Positions 1 to 10,084 of a DNA stretch of 18,987 nt are shown here, in pieces. The number at the start of each line of letters is the position of its first letter. Positions within the stretch are counted from its first letter, which is position 1. The notes under the pieces are model-generated. The model did no database searches and was not told the DNA's origin. It saw nothing but the letters and a program-made list of their open reading frames with translations. Made by a program: the position numbers and the translations under genes. The stretch spans positions 1 to 18,987 of the forward strand of contig JAJRWB010000002.1 of NCBI GenBank assembly GCA_024276995.1, given 5' to 3'. The DNA is from Candidatus Eiseniibacteriota bacterium (lineage in GTDB: Bacteria > Orphanbacterota > Orphanbacteria > Orphanbacterales > Orphanbacteraceae).

Positions 1-534
1 AGGGCACGATCGTCCGGCTTGGGCCGACCCGCCGCGGAAGAATCCTTCAGATAAGAACGAATTCTGCCTCTTCGCAAGGTCGCTGAGGTATTGCTGCATG
101 TGTTATGATCGATTTTGGCTCTTATCCGTGGATCTGGGCTATAATTGCGATGAATACCGAAAAGGTGCATTTTGACATGGCCGATCTCCTAGCGAAACTC
201 GCTCTTTGTCCCACCCCACGTGGACGGCTGTGCTGCAGTCCCTCCACCGCCTGGAAACGGTCCCGCTTGCACCCATCCACCACCATTCTGATTCGCCCAA
301 ACCTCGTCATGAACCGGGATCCGAACAGGCTCGTTTCGGAAGGAGCCTTTCTTCCCGATCTCCTCTATCGCCTGAAGGGCATTTCGATCGTGCTGCCGCC
401 CCTCCGGGTCCGCTTCCCGCCTCCGTCTTGATCTTTCCGACCGTCCAGGGCGAGCACGAGGCCATTGAAGCGCCCTATCCACTTCGGCATGTCACACCTC
501 CCGAGAAGTTACCGGTGGAAGGGTTACCGGAGAA
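1..534. other. Left-edge stretch without a supported gene
   Basis: I see no reading frame here with the GC-rich third positions of the neighbouring genes, nor any recognisable protein family. A minus-strand frame from an ATG at 99 down to 1 (33 codons, starting MQQYLSDLAKRQ) could be the start of a gene leaving the window, but it lacks a Shine-Dalgarno sequence and is too short to judge. Several overlapping frames between 105 and 541 on both strands look like random open frames of GC-rich DNA. The stretch may be decayed intergenic DNA. Confidence 0.4.
115..145 (+). promoter_or_regulatory. Possible sigma-70 promoter
   Basis: A perfect -10 hexamer TATAAT (140-145) lies 19 bp after TTGGCT (115-120). 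The surrounding 60 bp are less GC-rich than the window. No convincing gene follows in this direction before the convergent nuclease gene, so its role is unclear and it may be a chance match. Confidence 0.25.
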
Positions 535-1272
535 TCAGTAACCGCGTCGCTTTTTCCTCGTTTTTCCTCTCTTCCCGCCGCCGCGCCGCTCGAGTCTCTT
601 TTGCATCCTCTTCCGGTACGATTCCCGTTTCGCTTCGCGGTCGGGTCCGGCGGGCCGGACAGGCGGCGCGGGGCACAACGCAGGGGGAACCCTCCTCCGC
701 GCCGGTCGCCCGCCGGTCGCAGGGCGCGAAGGACCGGGCGGTGCGGGCTCGGCCTCTGCGCTTCCCCCCTCCTCCTTCTCCTCCTCCTCGGCGGCATGGG
801 CGATCATCTCCTCGGTGAGGGCGGCCCGTTCACCCTCGGAAAAGCGCTCTTCCTTCCCCTTCTCAGGGACCGATGCCGTGAGGATCTGCAGGAAACCGGT
901 GGTATCGACAAACTCTATCTTATGTCCTATTAATCGATTGCGAATTCCTCCGTCGCCGGTGACGACGTAGACCTTCTCCCCCGCTCCCGCCTCGCGCGAC
1001 GCGTCGAAGACGATCCGGTCGTCCGCCTCCGCCGGAGGATCGGTGAAACGGACCGAGAGGGGGCCTTCGTCGCGGTTCCCCGGATGGCCCTCGGGGTGGT
1101 CCTCCCCGTCGAAGTAGAGATGGGCGCGCACGTCGCCTTCTCGCTCCGCCCAGCGGAGGATCAGCGCCTCCGCCTCGTCCCGGGACGCGCGCTTCCCCTG
1201 GTGGGCGAGGCGGTCCGACAGGCGCGCCGTACTCAGGATCAGGTTATGGCCGTCGATAAAGTAGAGACGCAT
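535..1272 (-). CDS. YacP-like NYN/PIN-domain RNA-binding nuclease
   Basis: A 245-residue protein. Residues 1 to about 125 look like the YacP/DUF901 branch of the NYN (PIN-like) fold: YFIDGHNLI at 4-12 with acidic D7, ADDRIVFDA at 83-91, and VVTGDGGIRN at 103-112 with D107. These are the Asp positions expected to bind metal in such ribonucleases; Bacillus YacP (Rae1) is a ribosome-associated mRNA endonuclease of this family. After the domain comes a Glu-rich stretch (about 140-148), a Pro/Ala-rich linker and a very basic tail (about 211-245, mostly Lys/Arg/Gly) that could bind RNA. The ATG at 1272 follows an AGGAGGG about 8 nt upstream on the minus strand. The family call is fairly secure; the substrate is unknown. 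Transcribed away from the respiratory operon. Confidence 0.82.
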   Translation of the reverse strand: MRLYFIDGHNLILSTARLSDRLAHQGKRASRDEAEALILRWAEREGDVRAHLYFDGEDHPEGHPGNRDEGPLSVRFTDPPAEADDRIVFDASREAGAGEKVYVVTGDGGIRNRLIGHKIEFVDTTGFLQILTASVPEKGKEERFSEGERAALTEEMIAHAAEEEEKEEGGSAEAEPAPPGPSRPATGGRPARRRVPPALCPAPPVRPAGPDREAKRESYRKRMQKRLERRGGGKRGKTRKKRRGY

Positions 1273-1344
1273 GGCCGTCGCCCTCCTTCCGCCTGACCGG
1301 CTTTTCGTGCCGCCGGAACGCCCGGCGGAACCTCTCCCGTTACC

Positions 1345-1371
1345 ATCCTACACCCCGCGGGGGCGTTGCAA
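1345..1371 (-). promoter_or_regulatory. Weak promoter candidate for the YacP-like gene
   Basis: Read on the minus strand, TTGCAA (1371-1366) is followed after 15 bp by TAGGAT (1350-1345), about 70 bp before the ATG. The spacing is shorter than ideal, so this is only a candidate. The rest of the 1273-1508 gap shows no other clear element. Confidence 0.22.
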
Positions 1372-1508
1372 CGACTTTCCCCCGGTCGGATCCGGGCGTA
1401 TTCTGGTGACTCCCGCGCCGAAATACTGTAATACGGAATCGGAACCGCCGGGAGGGGGCCGGCCGGTGCCGGTTCCCCCGGTATGCGATCACTCCGCGGA
1501 GCACGACT

Positions 1509-1979
1509 ATGAGCGATACCGACCGAAATGAATGGCACGAACGGTTCGCGAAGGAGTTCTTCGATCGAACCTGGACACTCCTCGAAGGCGAAAAAGGAAG
1601 CGACGACGAGACGGCGGAGATGATCGGCGCCGCTCACGCCTCGCTCCACCACTGGCGGCAGGTCGGGGAACCGGTCCACTTCGCGCGGGGAGAATGGCTC
1701 GTCGCCCGTGTTTACGCCGAGGCGGGCCGCCCGGCATCGGCGCTCCACCACGCCCGCCGCTGCCTCGCGATCACCGAAGCGGCGGGCCTGGGAGACTTCG
1801 ACCTCGCCTTCGCGTTCGAGGGGATGGCCCGGGCCCACGCCGTGGCGGAGCGATGGCGGAAGAGCGGCGAATTCCTCGCGAAAGCGCGCGAAGCGGGTGC
1901 GGCGATCGCGAAGAAGGAGGACCGTGTCTGGTTCTTCCAGGAGCTCGAATCGATCCCCGAGCAGGCGACAGGCGCCTGA
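1509..1979 (+). CDS. Conserved helical protein of unknown function
   Basis: A 156-residue soluble protein with no signal peptide or membrane segment. It is predicted almost wholly helical, with TPR-like helix pairs: AAHASLHHWRQVG (41-53), ARVYAEAGRPASALHHARRC (66-85) and FAFEGMARAHAV (101-112). The pattern of a start rich in NEWH/FDRTW, then AAHAS-HW, then ALHHA-RCL resembles a small family of bacterial hypothetical proteins of unknown function; I know no assigned role. The ATG at 1509 is preceded by GGAG (1498-1501) with 7 nt spacing. Third positions are strongly GC-rich like the neighbours, so it is a real gene. It is separated from the ACIII operon by about 290 bp with its own promoter candidates, so co-transcription is not implied. 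Confidence 0.75.
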   Translation: MSDTDRNEWHERFAKEFFDRTWTLLEGEKGSDDETAEMIGAAHASLHHWRQVGEPVHFARGEWLVARVYAEAGRPASALHHARRCLAITEAAGLGDFDLAFAFEGMARAHAVAERWRKSGEFLAKAREAGAAIAKKEDRVWFFQELESIPEQATGA

Positions 1980-2018
1980 TTCCGCCGCGAAAAAAATACC
2001 TTCATGTTATAGAATGCC

Positions 2019-2048
2019 TTGCAATTGTATTCAGTCGTCCGATAGAAT
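2019..2048 (+). promoter_or_regulatory. Candidate sigma-70 promoter of the ACIII operon
   Basis: TTGCAA (2019-2024) and TAGAAT (2043-2048) are separated by 18 bp, within an AT-richer island (about 1990-2060) that stands out in this GC-rich DNA. Transcription from here would give a leader of roughly 210 nt before actA. Confidence 0.4.
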
Positions 2049-2136
2049 ATCAGCCTTGCAACCGATCCGGAAGAAGCGCTTCTCCGGGGATCCGCGGGCC
2101 GATTCCCATGCCGCGGCGCGTCCGGGGGGATTTCTG

Positions 2137-2164
2137 TTGACTCCGGAACAGGTGCCTGTACTCT
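2137..2164 (+). promoter_or_regulatory. Second, weaker promoter candidate upstream of actA
   Basis: TTGACT (2137-2142) matches the -35 consensus at five of six positions. The -10 candidate TACTCT (2159-2164), after 16 bp, matches at three of six. It would shorten the actA leader to about 95 nt. Confidence 0.27.
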
Positions 2165-2233
2165 CACTTACCGGGCATCCGGCTCGTCCGCCTTCCCGGG
2201 AAGAAGGAACGGAAACTCGACTTCAAAAGGAAT

Positions 2234-2248
2234 TCGGGGCTGCCCCGA
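2234..2248 (+). other. Short hairpin in the actA leader
   Basis: TCGGGG and CCCCGA can form a 6-bp stem with a CTG loop, ending 18 nt before the actA ATG. No clear Shine-Dalgarno sequence lies between it and the ATG, so the hairpin occupies the place where the ribosome would load. Function unknown. Confidence 0.3.
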
Positions 2249-2266
2249 GCCGGTCTCCGTCAATCG

Positions 2267-2938
2267 ATGAGCCTGAAATCGAAGCAGCACAACCTCTTTC
2301 TCTTCCCCCGCTGGATGAACGCCGTGCGGCCGTACATCGCCGTGGGGATGCTTCTCGCGCCGATCTACGCCGTGGCGCTGATCTACTACGCCTTCAGCCC
2401 GACCACCACGATGGCGCGCTACATGCCGGAGCAGCCGGTGCCCTACTCCCACGCCCTTCATGCGGGGGATCTCGGCATCGACTGCCGTTACTGTCACAAC
2501 ACGGTGGAGTACGGCGCTGCGGCGGCGATTCCGCCGACCCAAGTATGCATGAACTGCCACGCCACGATCCGCGCGACGAGCGAGAAGCTCGCCGTGGTGC
2601 GTGAGAGCTTCGAAAGCGGCATGCCGATTCCATGGGTGCGCGTCCACGACCTTCCCGATTTCGTCTTTTTCAACCATAGCGCCCACGTGAACCGGGGCGT
2701 CGGTTGCCGATCGTGCCATGGCCGCATCGACAGGATGGATACCGTCTACCAGGAGGAACGGCTTTCGATGGGGTGGTGTCTCGGGTGTCATCGCGACCCC
2801 GACCCGAACATCCGACCCGTCGCGTCGATCACCGACATGACGTGGGAAGCGCCGGGAGACGCGGCGCGGTTCGGCGCTAAACTGCGCGAGGAGAAACAGA
2901 TCCAACCGTCTGAGGATTGCAGCGTATGTCACCGGTAA
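2267..2938 (+). CDS. actA: Alternative complex III subunit ActA, pentaheme cytochrome c
   Basis: A 223-residue protein with one N-terminal membrane anchor (about 20-42) and five CxxCH heme c sites: CRYCH 73-77, CMNCH 94-98, CRSCH 147-151, CLGCH 171-175 and CSVCH 218-222. This heme number, the single anchor and the position ahead of actB are diagnostic for ActA of alternative complex III, the quinol:cytochrome c/oxidase oxidoreductase that replaces bc1. The hemes lie on the periplasmic side and take electrons from the ActB Fe-S clusters towards ActE and the oxidase. The start is the ATG at 2267, which lacks a clear Shine-Dalgarno; an in-frame ATG at 2315 is no better and would cut into the region before the anchor. 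The last heme motif ends at the stop, and actB overlaps the end by 13 nt. Confidence 0.95.
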   Translation: MSLKSKQHNLFLFPRWMNAVRPYIAVGMLLAPIYAVALIYYAFSPTTTMARYMPEQPVPYSHALHAGDLGIDCRYCHNTVEYGAAAAIPPTQVCMNCHATIRATSEKLAVVRESFESGMPIPWVRVHDLPDFVFFNHSAHVNRGVGCRSCHGRIDRMDTVYQEERLSMGWCLGCHRDPDPNIRPVASITDMTWEAPGDAARFGAKLREEKQIQPSEDCSVCHR

Positions 2939-5935
2939 GCGGCCGAGGCGGCGAAAAGGAATACTGGCGAACCCTCGAGGAGCTGGCGAAGTCGCCCGAG
3001 TACGAGGAGCTGTTGAGGCGGGAGTTCCCCGAAGGGGCGGATCTGCCGCCGCAGCACTTCAGTCGGCGAAGGTTCTTGCAGCTCATGGGAGCCTCGGTGG
3101 CGCTCGCCGGTTTCTCCGGATGCCGCTGGCCGAAAGAGGAGATCGTCCCCTACGCCCATAGGCCCGAGGGGGCGGTGCCCGGCGCGAGTCGCCGGTTCGC
3201 CACCACTTTCGAGATGGGCCACCGGTCGACCGGGCTGCTGGTGACGAGCTACGACGGCCGGCCGATCAAGGCGGAGGGGAATCCGGCCCACCCGGTAAGT
3301 GCCGGCACAACCGACCTGTATGCGCAGGCGAGCGTGCTCGGCCTGTACGATCCCGACCGGAGCCGCGCGCCGTATCGTCGCGAAGGGAACGGCGGCGCGA
3401 TCGTCACGTGGGAACGATTCGAGGAGGAGGCGCGCCACATCGTCACCGAGTCGGCGGCGAATGGAGGAGCGGGCCTCGCGCTCCTCACGGGCCGTTCGTC
3501 CTCCCCGAGCCTCGGTGCGATGAAGGCGCGGCTCCTTCGCGCTTTCCCGCAGGCACGTTGGTATGAGTACGAGCCGATCTCGTGGGACAGCCGGCGCGAG
3601 GGGACGCGGATCGCCTTCGGCGCTCCCTACGAAGTGTACGCCGACTACGGCGACGCCCGGGTGATCCTCTCTCTCGACAATGACCTTTTCGGCGACGATC
3701 CGGCGGCGCTTAGGAACGCGCGGGAGATCATGGCGCGGCGCGACCCCGACAGCCGCGAGATGAACCGCCTCTATGTCGTGGAGAGTGTTTTCACCACCAC
3801 CGGCACGGTTGCGGATCATCGCCTCGCCCTCAAGGGGAGCGATATCGCCCTTTTCGCCGGGGCGCTCATGGCCCGGCTCGTCGCCCATCACGGCGTCCGG
3901 CCGCCCGACGGCTTCCGCTCGCCGGAGGAGGGCGTCGTTCCGGAGCGGTTCGTCGCCGCCGTCGCCTCCGACCTCGCACAAAACAGAGGACGGTCGGTGA
4001 TCACCGCGGGGGCGAACCAGGGCGCGGCGGTGCACGCTCTCGTGTGCGATCTCAACGAGGCGCTCGGCAACGTGGGACAGACGGTGCGCTACATCGCCGA
4101 CGACGATCCCGACCGCCCATCCCACGCGGAGGCGATCGGGAAGCTCGCCGTCGACATGCGAGCCGGCAAGGTAGACACCCTCGTTCTTCTCGGCACCAAC
4201 CCTGTCTACGACGCCCCGGCAAGGATCGATTTCGTTTCGGCGATGAAGAAGGTCCGCCGCGCGATCCATCTCGGTGTTTACCGGGACGAGACGGCGCACC
4301 GGTCGAACTGGCACCTCCCGTGCGCCCACTACCTCGAATCGTGGGGCGACGCGAGGGCCGCCGACGGCACGTACTGCACCGTCCAGCCTCTGATCGAACC
4401 GCTCTATGGCGGCAGAACACCCGCCGAACTGATCGCCCTTCTTCTCGGCGACGAGACACGGACGGGATACGAAATCGCCCGGCGCACGATGCGGGAATCA
4501 CTTGATACAGGAATCGATTTCGAGAAGTTCTGGCGGCGCGCCCTTCACGAAGGGATCGTTCCCGGCACGGCGCGGCCTTTCGCCGAGCCGGCGGTGAAAC
4601 GTTCGGCCGTGGCGGAAGCGTTCGGCCGACTGCCGAAGGCATCCGCCCCCTTCGAGGTGATCCTTCACGCCGACCAGACGGTTTACGACGGACGCTTCGC
4701 GAACAACAGCTGGCTCCAGGAGATCCCGTCGCACATGACGAAACTCACGTGGGACAACGCGGCGAACATCGGCGTCGCCACGGCGAAGAAGCTCGGCGTC
4801 GCCACGGGCGATCTCGTGCGCGTCACCCATGGCGGCGGAGAGATCACCCTCCCGGTGTTCGTCACGCCGGGGCAGGCCGCCGGCACGGCGGCGATCCCCC
4901 TCGGCTACGGCCGCACCGCCGCCGGCCACGTGGGGAGCGGCGTCGGCGTGAACGCCGCCGCGATCCGCCCGGCCGACCTGTCGCTCATCCTCGCCGGCGC
5001 GAAGATGGAAAAGGTTCGCGGCAGGAAGAAGCTCGCCACCACCCAGGCGCAGTACCTGATCGACAACATCGGCATGCAGGGCCGGGCGCGCCGCACCGCC
5101 GCCCTCGTGCGGGAAGGGGAATTCGAAGCGTATCGCCGCGATCCCGCGGGCGCGCTCCACGGCAGCCACCATCCGCCGCTGGTCAACCTCTGGAAGGAGC
5201 TGTCGACCTCGGGTCACGCATGGGGGATGGCGACCGACCTGGGAAAATGCACCGGCTGCAACGCCTGCCTCGCCGCCTGCCAGGCGGAGAACAATATCCC
5301 CGTCGTCGGCCCGGATGAGGTCGCCCGGGGCCGGGGGATGCACTGGATCCGCATCGACCGCTACTTCAGCGGCGACGTGGAAGACCCGGACGTGACGAAC
5401 CAGCCTCTCACGTGCCAGCAGTGCGAGAACGCGCCGTGCGAAGGGGTCTGCCCTGTAGGCGCGACGCAGCACAGCGAAGAGGGACTCAACGACATGGTTT
5501 ACAACCGGTGCATCGGCACGCGATACTGTTCGAACAACTGCCCATACAAAGTGCGCCGTTTCAACTTCTTCAACAATCAGAAAGACCTCAAGGAAATCGA
5601 GAAGATGGTCTACAACCCGGAGGTATCACCCCGCCCGCGCGGCGTGATGGAGAAGTGCTCTTACTGCGTGCAGCGGATCCAGAACGGCAAGATCGCCGCG
5701 AGGAACGAAGGGCGGCCGCTCGCCGACGGCGAGATCACGCCGGCGTGCGCCCAGGTGTGCCCCACCGGGGCGATCACTTTCGGCGACCTCACCGACAAGG
5801 CAAGCCGCGTGTCGAAGAAGCACGCACTTCACCGCGCCTATTACCTCCTCGAGGAGCTGAACATTCGCCCGAGAAACGCGTTTCTCGCGCGCATTCGCAA
5901 TACGAACCCGGCATTGACGAAGGAGAAGGAGTCCC

Positions 5936-5955
<20 letters not shown>
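2926..5955 (+). CDS. actB: ACIII subunit ActB, molybdopterin-like/Fe-S fusion protein
   Basis: A 1009-residue fusion. A Tat-type signal ([10 protein letters not shown], about 46-55) leads to FSGC with Cys66, a possible lipidation site. Residues about 75-720 resemble molybdopterin oxidoreductases of the DMSO reductase family, a domain that in ACIII binds no cofactor. Residues about 765-960 form the ferredoxin-like domain with four cysteine groups: [11 protein letters not shown] (from Cys775), [24 protein letters not shown], and CSYC paired with CAQVC (Cys941). Known ACIII structures hold three [4Fe-4S] and one [3Fe-4S] cluster here. They accept electrons from quinol oxidised at ActC and pass them to ActA. 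I chose the ATG at 2926, with GAGG at 2912-2915, over the TTG at 2917. It overlaps actA by 13 nt and actC by 20 nt, suggesting translational coupling. Confidence 0.96.
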
Positions 5956-7345
<1,390 letters not shown>

Positions 7346-7346
7346 C

Positions 7347-7892
7347 GTGAGCGGCGACGGGAAAAGGAAACGGTACGGCTACCTCGTCGAGTTCGCCGAC
7401 GTGTCGTCCATTATCGAAGCGGCGCGAAGGGTGAGGGATGAAGGATACGTGAAGTGGGACTGCCACACGCCGTTTCCCGTTCACGGCCTCGACGGCGCCA
7501 TGGGGATTCGAATGACGATCCTACCGTGGATCGTATTCGGCGCGGGCACCGCCGGCTTCCTGACGGGCATCGGGATGCAGTGGTGGATGAACGCCTTCGA
7601 CTACGCCTACCGGATCAGCGGAAAGCCTTTCTGGAGCATCCCGGCGAACATCCCGGTCGCCTTCGAGATGACCGTTCTTTTCGCGGCGATCTCGGCGTTC
7701 ATCGGCATGCTCGGCATGAACCGGCTTCCCGAGTATCATCATCCCCTCTTCCGGTCGGAGCGGTTTCGCCGGGCCACGGCGGACCGTTTCTTCATCGCCG
7801 TCGAGGCGGACGATCCGCTCTTCGACGAGGAGAAAACGCTCGCCTTCCTCGAGTCGCTCGGCGGCACGGCGATCGAGGAGGTGGAGGACTGA
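7347..7892 (+). CDS. actD: ACIII subunit ActD (DUF3341)
   Basis: A 181-residue protein with a cytoplasmic N-terminal part (about 1-55, YGYLVEFADVSSIIEAARRV and the conserved CHTPFPVHGLD region at 39-49), two transmembrane helices (about 58-80 and 101-124) and a C-terminal soluble part ending in an acidic region. This is the DUF3341/ActD architecture; in ACIII structures ActD packs beside ActC and helps hold the complex together. It starts at GTG 7347, one base after the actC stop, with AAGGAG at 7331-7336. The stop is one base before actE. The order ActC-ActD-ActE is the canonical one. Confidence 0.93.
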   Translation: MSGDGKRKRYGYLVEFADVSSIIEAARRVRDEGYVKWDCHTPFPVHGLDGAMGIRMTILPWIVFGAGTAGFLTGIGMQWWMNAFDYAYRISGKPFWSIPANIPVAFEMTVLFAAISAFIGMLGMNRLPEYHHPLFRSERFRRATADRFFIAVEADDPLFDEEKTLAFLESLGGTAIEEVED

Positions 7893-7893
7893 C

Positions 7894-8538
7894 ATGCTTC
7901 CACGATGGTTCATACCGGCGGGAATCCTGATGGCGTGCATCGCCCTCGTGCCGTTCGCCCTGGTGGCGAGAAAGCGTGCCGTGGAAACGTCCCGAACGCG
8001 CCCGCAGATCATTTTCGACATGGACCAGGAGCCGAAGTTCAAGACGCAATCGCCGAACGCGCTCTTCGCCGACAGGCGGGCGATGCGTCCCGAGGTGCCC
8101 GGAACGGTGGCGCGGGGAGAACTTCGCGAAGACGATCACTTCTACCGCGGGAAAGTGGGCGATCAGTGGGCCGTCGATTTCCCCGCGCCGGTGACGCGCG
8201 AGATGATGAACCGCGGGAAAGAGCGCTACGAGATCTACTGCATGCCGTGCCACGGCTACGCGGGCGACGGCGACGGTCCGGTGGCGCAGCGTGCGGAGAA
8301 GCTCGCCGAAGGGACATGGATCCCGCCGACGTCGTACCACAGCGACGCGCTTCGGAAGAAGCCGGTGGGGGAGATTTTCAACACGATCACGAATGGAATC
8401 CGGACGATGCCCTCGTACGCCGGCCAGGTGCCGCCGGCCGACCGGTGGGCGATCATCGCGTATGTCCGGGCGCTCCAGAGGAGCCGGTGGGCGACGATCG
8501 ACGACGTGCCGGCGGCGGAAAGGGACGGCCTCCGATGA
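7894..8538 (+). CDS. actE: ACIII subunit ActE, membrane-anchored monoheme cytochrome c
   Basis: A 214-residue protein with an N-terminal hydrophobic segment (about 5-25) and one heme c site CMPCH at 116-120. Met172 in RTMPSYAGQ is the likely sixth ligand. The stretch before the heme (DMDQEPKFKTQ, then FADRRAMRPEVPGTVARG) is the usual ActE signature. It receives electrons from ActA and is the probable donor to the cytochrome c domain of CoxB. Cys15 in the hydrophobic segment could be a lipid-anchor site, but no good lipobox surrounds it. The ATG at 7894 follows GGAGG (7883-7887) with 6 nt spacing. Confidence 0.93.
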   Translation: MLPRWFIPAGILMACIALVPFALVARKRAVETSRTRPQIIFDMDQEPKFKTQSPNALFADRRAMRPEVPGTVARGELREDDHFYRGKVGDQWAVDFPAPVTREMMNRGKERYEIYCMPCHGYAGDGDGPVAQRAEKLAEGTWIPPTSYHSDALRKKPVGEIFNTITNGIRTMPSYAGQVPPADRWAIIAYVRALQRSRWATIDDVPAAERDGLR

Positions 8539-8554
8539 GGGGCGGTGAAGGACG

Positions 8555-9766
8555 ATGAACATGCACAAGGAGATCCGCGCCGTGGGCGATAACCGCTCGA
8601 CGGGCGAGCTTTCGGGGAAGATCGTCCGCTTCGGGGTGATCCTCGCCGCGGTCGGCGCGGCGGCGTCTCTGATCCTCCTGTTCACCGGCACCGGCGCGGA
8701 GCGATTCTTCCGCTCGTACCTCGTCAACTTCGCCTACTTCCTCAGCCTCTCGCTCGGCGCACTCTTCTTCGTGCTGATCCAGCATGTGACCGGTGCGAAG
8801 TGGAGCATCGTGGTGCGCCGCGTGGCGGAGGTGCTCTCGGCGAATATCGGGCTTTTGGCGATCCTCTTCATCCCGATGATTCTGGGAATGGGCTACACGT
8901 ACCACGAATGGCTCACACCCGACGCCGCGGAGGATCCGGCGATCGCATCGAAGCTCGGCTTTTTGAACCGCAACTTCTTCATCGTGCGGTGGGTCGTCTA
9001 CCTCGGTATCTGGTATCTCCTCACCTCGTGGTTCTACCGGGGCAGTGTGCGCCAGGATGAGACGGGCGATATTCTTCTCACGCTCCGGATGAAGCGGCTG
9101 AGCGCCCCGAGTCTCGTCCTCTTCGCCCTCACGGTGACGTTCGCCTCGTTCGATCTTCTCATGTCGATCAACCCCCGCTGGTATAGCACGATTTTCGGGG
9201 TCTATTACTTTTCCGGCGGCGCCGTCGGGGCGTTCGCGCTGATCACCGCGGCGCTCATCTTCCTGCAAAGGTGCGGCCGACTCGGCATGTCGGTGACCAC
9301 CGAGCACCTACACGACATGGGGAAACTGATCTTCGCTTTCATCGTCTTTTGGGCGTACATCGGTTTTTCGCAATACATGCTGATTTGGTACGGCAACATC
9401 CCGGAGGAGACCGAGTGGTTCCTCCACAGGCAGACCGGATCGTGGACGCCGGTGAGCTGGTTCATCCTGTTCGGCCATTTCGCGCTCCCCTTCCTCGGCC
9501 TGATTTCGCGCATTCCGAAGCGGGCGAAAGGGGCGCTCGCGGTCGGCGCGGCATGGGTGCTTTTCGTTCACTGGGTCGACATCTATTGGATCGCCATGCC
9601 GGAGTGGTATCCAAACGGCGTGGCGTTCCACCTTCTCGACGCCACCCTTTTCGCCGCCATGGCGGGACTTTTCATCGCCGCCGCCGGGAGGCGGCTCGGC
9701 AAGGCGTCGCTCGTGCCGGAAAAAGATCCGCGCCTGGCCGATTCGCTCGCTTTCGAGAATTTCTAG
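8555..9766 (+). CDS. actF: ACIII membrane subunit ActF, second NrfD-like protein
   Basis: A 403-residue membrane protein with about ten helices (for example near 24-43, 55-78, 141-160, 184-203, 213-236, 247-270, 290-309, 317-336 and 348-367). ActF is a paralogue of ActC. The motifs GMGYTYHEWLTPDA (111-124), LHDMGKLIFAFIVFWAYIGFSQ (positions 242-263) and LFVHWVDIYWIAMPEW (336-351) are typical of it. It is thought not to bind quinol and may contribute to proton transfer. Two ATGs are possible: the first at 8555 is only 2 nt from AAGGA (8548-8552), whereas the ATG at 8561 is 8 nt away and may be the true start, giving 401 residues. Confidence 0.94.
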   Translation: MNMHKEIRAVGDNRSTGELSGKIVRFGVILAAVGAAASLILLFTGTGAERFFRSYLVNFAYFLSLSLGALFFVLIQHVTGAKWSIVVRRVAEVLSANIGLLAILFIPMILGMGYTYHEWLTPDAAEDPAIASKLGFLNRNFFIVRWVVYLGIWYLLTSWFYRGSVRQDETGDILLTLRMKRLSAPSLVLFALTVTFASFDLLMSINPRWYSTIFGVYYFSGGAVGAFALITAALIFLQRCGRLGMSVTTEHLHDMGKLIFAFIVFWAYIGFSQYMLIWYGNIPEETEWFLHRQTGSWTPVSWFILFGHFALPFLGLISRIPKRAKGALAVGAAWVLFVHWVDIYWIAMPEWYPNGVAFHLLDATLFAAMAGLFIAAAGRRLGKASLVPEKDPRLADSLAFENF

Positions 9767-9775
9767 GAGTTTGTG

Positions 9776-10084
9776 GTGAGCGGTAAACCGAACGAACGCG
9801 ATCCGAACACCTTCTGGACGGTGGTGGTTCTTTGCGCCTTCGCCATCGTCACCTTCGCATCGGTGATCTTTCTGCAGGCGATATTCTTCCACGTGGAAAA
9901 GAAAGAGATCGAGGAGAAGGTGGTAAACCGTCTTCCCGACGAACTGATCGAGCTTCGCGAAAAGCAAAGCGCGCTCCTTTCGTCGTACGGCTGGACCGAC
10001 AGGGATGCGGGTGCCGTGACGATACCGATCGACAGGGCGATGGAACTCGTGGTGGAGGAAAACGGAGGAGGCGACGCGAAGTGA
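9776..10084 (+). CDS. Small single-TM protein between actF and sco
   Basis: A 102-residue protein with one transmembrane helix (about 14-37, TFWTVVVLCAFAIVTFASVI) and a soluble tail with a charged helical stretch (KKEIEEKVVNRLPDELIELREKQ). I do not recognise a named domain. Its tail (LLSSYGW, then IPIDRAMELVVEE) resembles small proteins often encoded after actF. In Rhodothermus the complex has a further small subunit, ActG, so that is a possible but unproven identity. Of two adjacent GTG codons, the second (9776) has better spacing from AGGAG (9765-9769) than the first (9773). The stop overlaps the GTG of the SCO gene, so the two are likely translated together. Confidence 0.75.
   Translation: MSGKPNERDPNTFWTVVVLCAFAIVTFASVIFLQAIFFHVEKKEIEEKVVNRLPDELIELREKQSALLSSYGWTDRDAGAVTIPIDRAMELVVEENGGGDAK

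Noticed and set aside
465-541. Possible remnant of an IS200-like transposase (SYRWKGYRR resembles the YRWSSYR motif)
   Set aside because: Only a handful of residues match, and neither the HUH motif nor the catalytic Tyr is nearby; chance similarity is as likely.
1965-1997. Terminator after the 1509 gene
   Set aside because: The palindrome CAGGCGCCTG leaves no loop for a good hairpin, and it is followed by an A-run, not a T-run.
1708-2604. 298-residue plus-strand frame across the actA leader
   Set aside because: It overlaps the 1509 gene and actA in another frame, has shadow-type Arg/Ser-rich composition and no family features.
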